Source: Aquatica leii (Eukaryota; Arthropoda; Insecta; Coleoptera; Lampyridae). From it: DNA of 64,000 nucleotides. Each line of letters starts with the position of its first letter. Within the stretch, counting starts at the first letter, position 1. A model generated the notes under the pieces. That model was not told the origin of the DNA. It searched no databases and saw only the letters and a program-made list of their open reading frames with translations. The DNA lies in the NCBI GenBank assembly GCA_035610365.1, contig CM069436.1:87855912-87919911 (forward strand). The letters run 5' to 3'. A program made the translations under genes and the position numbers. Shown here piece by piece: positions 61,301 to 64,000 of the stretch.

Positions 61301-63484
61301 AAAAACAATATTAAAAAAAATACATTGGTTTCAAAAAAGCGAAAGCAATACAATGCTATGCTTAAAAAAAATTAAAATGGTGTCAGATTTACCGTAGAGT
61401 CGTAGTTACTAGACGAAGTCTTCGCTTCAATCGTAATTTTTAAAAATTGTATCCATCCAATAGTTATTTGTATCATTAGTCCAGAAAGTGCTATTTTACG
61501 AGTATGAGCATATTTTTAGGCGGAGGTAAAGCAGAGCCCTACAAAATAAAAATAGTCGCAAAATACATTCAGGGCGCGACTTTTTTTGTACTATACTATA
61601 CTATATTATCATAATAGTATAATTTTTTTAATAAAATTTAATAACATATGTTAATAAAGCTGAAAACTGTTATGACAAATTCAACTGTTTTTGAAATTCA
61701 TTTGACAATTACATAGGTTCATTTCAGTTTAACTTAATGATTTTAGCAATAATTTATATTTGTTTAAAAAATTTATTAGTGTTATTCTTTTCTACCCTCC
61801 GTACTAATTTATAGTTTTTTATATTATCATACGTAGTATTTTTACCACAGGATAGCGTTCCAAAAACATCTTAAATATCACAGTTAACAAATCTGACAGA
61901 ATGACAGATGACGTAAAAAATTAATGATTATTAGTACCAACTTCTGATTACAAAATTTTACTACACTTTACCGGCCTAAGCCGGAAAAGTAAAACTTCCG
62001 GTTAATTATGCTGCATGCAAAATACATCAAAACGGACTGAAGCACAAAATACATAATATGTATATATCAAATATTCAAAATGATTGTTTGAATGTATTAA
62101 ACAATGTTGCTTGATGCGAAGTAATAACATTCTGCTGAACTTTCATTTCAAAATAATAAACAATGAAAGTTCAGTAGAATGTTATTACTTCGCATTCAAA
62201 ATGATGTTTTAGCGGAGCATTTAGAATTCGCAAAATATTCACTTTAGAGAATGAAGGAAAAAAATATAGTATAAACTTACTTTTTCTTACTTAAAGGTAG
62301 GTGTAAACTAATTAAATTAAAAAGTAATAAAATAAATTTAATTACTGTATTTTCTACACACGATTTTGTATTTTTTGTTAATCAAAAGTAGAACGTATTA
62401 ATCTTCTTAACAATAAAAATAGTTTTTTGAATTAAGTTTGAAACCAGTAATTTAGTTGTTAACTGATTAAAAAGAACAATGCCAGTTTTCGTGTTCTTAG
62501 TTTGCAATAAGTAGTTAATTGAATACAAATTTGAGAACTGGTTTGTGAGTTTATAAAATAACAAGGAAATAATAATACTGTTAACTTGGTTCTATCTACA
62601 AGATCATATGTCTTGGTGAGGTGTTGAATGTTTTTTATTATGACGTTCACACGGGTATAAAAAGCATGTCGTCTTTATATCTGTAGTTGTTGTTCTCACC
62701 TGTCACCTTTAAATAGTCTAGTGTGTTCCAAAGCCCAATCGATCCACAACCCCGAATTAGAATCTTTGCTACCAGCGCCAAATCGAGGACTATTAGGATC
62801 GTACACAATTTCCACGGCATGCAAATTTGCGGTACCATAATTGTTTACGCAACTAAAAACAAAAAAAACAAAAGTGGGAGTTGTAACATAATAAACAATT
62901 ATTGCATACCTGTACAGCGTGTGAATTTCAGAAGCGTGTTTAGACGATTCTTCTAAACAAATTTGAATCGTCTTTGTTTCTTCTAAAAGCGTAAGCAAAT
63001 TTAATTCTTCTCTTCCTAATTGGTACTCGAGCTCCGCTTGTTGTATTCGCACGTCTATATTACTACAAGAAAAAAATTACTAATCATTAAACGCCCTAAT
63101 TAAAATTTACTCAGTAATATCAAGTCTCTCCAACGCCATTTTTAAATTTTTAATTGCCAGTCTTTTATTATCAGTTTCTCCTCTAAGTTTTATGAGGCGA
63201 TCTTCCGCCTGTTTTTTTTCGTCTTCGCCCAGTTCTCGGTTATTTCCATTCGATACTCCGTTGGGTTTAATAATCGCGTTACATAATCCTGGTATTCCTA
63301 ACTGACTTCGAAGATTTTGAATTATGTTCTCTTTATCACGCAAAGCGTTTCGAAGAGTTTCGAGTTCTTTCAGGGCAAATTCTTTAGGCACGGATCTTAA
63401 AGATGAACCTAAGCTTACTCCACTTAAGCTACCATTCTTTTTTCTTCGTGGCGTACTAGATAGCGAAACTTCGATACTGGCCAT
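49326..63484 (-). CDS. Coiled-coil and PDZ domain protein, five coding exons
   Basis: Exons 63111-63484, 62910-63062, 62700-62852, 50632-50914 and 49326-50570, with GT-AG joins and matching phase, give 735 residues. Residues about 30-175 are coiled coil (KEFALKELETLRNALRDKEN, LKMALERLDIT, ELEYQLGREELNLL). A PDZ domain covers about 183-262: NLHAVEIVYDPNSPRFG, GLWIDWALEH, then KGDRLIEVNGKIVLNKTRED and PAQIVVMRK. A short coiled coil follows (about 275-325), then a 400-residue Ser/His/Lys-rich tail with a PRPMPPKKPLRLSLHKTQSL motif, a likely SH3- or kinase-target segment. PDZ domains bind C-terminal peptides, so a submembrane or cytoskeletal scaffold is likely, but I do not recognise the family. 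The ATG at 63484 directly follows an AG, so a non-coding first exon probably lies upstream, outside the coding part. The 11.8-kb intron falls inside the PDZ coding region, at the Arg codon of GDR. Confidence 0.85.
50915..51451. other. Large PDZ-gene intron, 3' part
   Basis: Last part of the 11.8-kb intron in transcript order. AT-rich, no gene, with a tRNA-like fragment at 51226-51256. Confidence 0.5.
51226..51256 (-). other. tRNA 3'-end-like fragment with Pol III B box
   Basis: On the minus strand ggttcgaatcctgcctacga is followed within a few bases by a T run. It is a perfect B-box/T-arm (GGTTCGAATCC) plus an acceptor-like tail. No 5' half of a tRNA lies upstream, so it is a pseudogene piece or a SINE remnant, not a working tRNA. 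Confidence 0.4.
51452..51503. repeat. (CA)n microsatellite
   Basis: Interrupted (ac)n run with a few at and gt interruptions inside the large intron. Confidence 0.9.
51504..55519. other. Large PDZ-gene intron, central part
   Basis: About 4 kb without a supported gene. Short open frames (for example 52634-52840, 54778-54960, 55174-55407) show no domain or codon pattern. An imperfect hairpin lies at 52466-52508 (gaaacgtttgggaaacactt and its partner). Confidence 0.45.
56118..58045 (+). pseudogene. THAP-domain (P-element-like) gene remnant
   Basis: From the ATG at 56118 the frame reads MGKVTDHGCVYINC, then GTSFLKFFISDKVRAKEC, a TAG stop, KNCGN, and LEDLKQKKICEKHL. This is a C2CH THAP zinc finger: C-x4-C near the start and C-x2-H near the end, with the usual spacing. 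An in-frame TAG (56236-56238) sits where the family has a hydrophobic residue. A possible last exon at 57930-58045, after a good acceptor, reads AVIVDMNINLRYSN and ends in acidic DDDREDE. No GTPase or RNase H-like core of a P transposase is visible between them. It may be a truncated P-like element or a dead THAP gene copy. Confidence 0.55.
58328..59282. mobile_element. Penelope-like fragment between 18-bp inverted repeats
   Basis: The 18-bp string tttaaattaccagtccac at 58328-58345 has a perfect reverse complement at 59265-59282. Within, the plus strand near 58540-58615 reads FYQFFKQNLGLSMGSPLSLF, the motif 4 region of Penelope-type reverse transcriptases (GLAMGSPLSP in the family). On the minus strand, 58369-58403 carries ctgaagatgagc ... 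gctcgaaac, a layout found near the ends of many Penelope-like elements. Only a fragment of the RT is present and it does not stay open. Confidence 0.5.
61131..62699. other. Large PDZ-gene intron, 5' part
   Basis: No gene seen. Contains short runs such as actatactatactata near 61593 and a compact hairpin at 62114-62195. Confidence 0.5.
62114..62195. repeat. Compact hairpin, 34-bp arms
   Basis: Arms 62114-62147 and 62162-62195 are reverse complements with one mismatch, separated by a 14-base A/T-rich loop. No coding content; a foldback or tiny MITE end pair. Confidence 0.8.
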
Positions 63485-64000
63485 CTAGAAAGAAAATATT
63501 TATTACTTTGCTTTGTATTATTAATAGCAATATTAAACATATCTTTAAATTATCCTCGAAGGCAAATAGGATTCTGTAGAAATGTATTTGCTTAGGTGCA
63601 GCTATAAAGCAGTGTGATCTAATTATGCACTTTGTCTGGAACGTACCAGTCTTATAGGAAAATATTTGAAATATGCGGTTAATTATGGGGGTGATTCAAA
63701 TTTTAAAATCAAGTCTACATGCAACGTTTATAATGTGTGCTGAGAATACTGCGGTTATTTCTTTGTCTTATTTATTAAATACCTAAAACTGGTAAGCGTA
63801 AACTTTCAAATTCATGATTTAAGAAAACCAAATCTGGTACATTTTATTATTTACCTTTAATTCAATTTTAACACAGCTCAAAAACTAAAAATTTCTTAAT
63901 TTACATTTCAATCAAAAGTAGTTTTTCAACACGTTGTATACTGAATGATGTTAAATAGTCTCGTCAACAAGTGCAATTTTTTCGAATTTGTGTTCGCCTT
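63485..64000. other. Upstream intron or leader of the PDZ gene
   Basis: No reading frame of note. An acceptor-like pyrimidine tract and AG end right at the ATG, so this is probably a 5' untranslated intron. Confidence 0.5.

Overview
The window looks like nuclear DNA of an insect: it is AT-rich, the genes carry short introns of about 40-50 bp, and the intergenic space is crowded with arthropod-type transposons (R1-like LINEs, BEL/Pao, pogo/Tigger, hAT, Crypton-like and THAP/P-like). I cannot place it to order or species. No bacterial or viral gene organisation is present.

Five host genes can be read through their splice sites. A six-exon coiled-coil gene of unknown identity lies at 9973-11264 (minus). 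A BACURD-type BTB adaptor of cullin-3 (KCTD10/KCTD13/TNFAIP1 group) lies at 20018-20972 (minus). IFT20, an intraflagellar transport subunit, lies at 26508-26996 (plus). PPM1G, a PP2C phosphatase with the family's acidic insert, lies at 27536-29599 (minus), tail to tail with IFT20. A coiled-coil/PDZ scaffold-like gene lies at 49326-63484 (minus); its 11.8-kb intron splits the PDZ domain.

The rest is mostly mobile DNA, much of it nested. From left to right: R1-like LINE copy 1 (1-3590); a broken BEL/Pao fossil (4373-5980); a complete-ended but decayed pogo element (6321-9224) holding a 215-bp palindromic insert; a hAT tail fragment (about 11615-12185); a broken BEL/Pao fossil (12200-19491) split by a 2.3-kb hAT-like insert; LINE copy 2 (about 21883-24640); a Crypton-like tyrosine-recombinase fragment; and a hAT element with an 8-bp target duplication (30123-35354) into whose transposase a second pogo element (30368-33001) has jumped. 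The large intron of the PDZ gene holds a LINE interrupted by THAP/P-like and Penelope-like material.

The most striking feature is a satellite array of about 12.4 kb (36433-48827), roughly 85 monomers of about 146 bp. Its right part is organised into a four-monomer higher-order repeat of about 582 bp, and one block there was copied from the left part. It is bounded by an 885-bp inverted-repeat element on the left and a 52-bp minisatellite on the right, and sits about 0.5 kb from the 3' end of the PDZ gene.

Coordinates come from reading the sequence by eye. Exon limits of host genes are consistent in phase and splice sites; transposon limits are exact where a target duplication is described and approximate otherwise.
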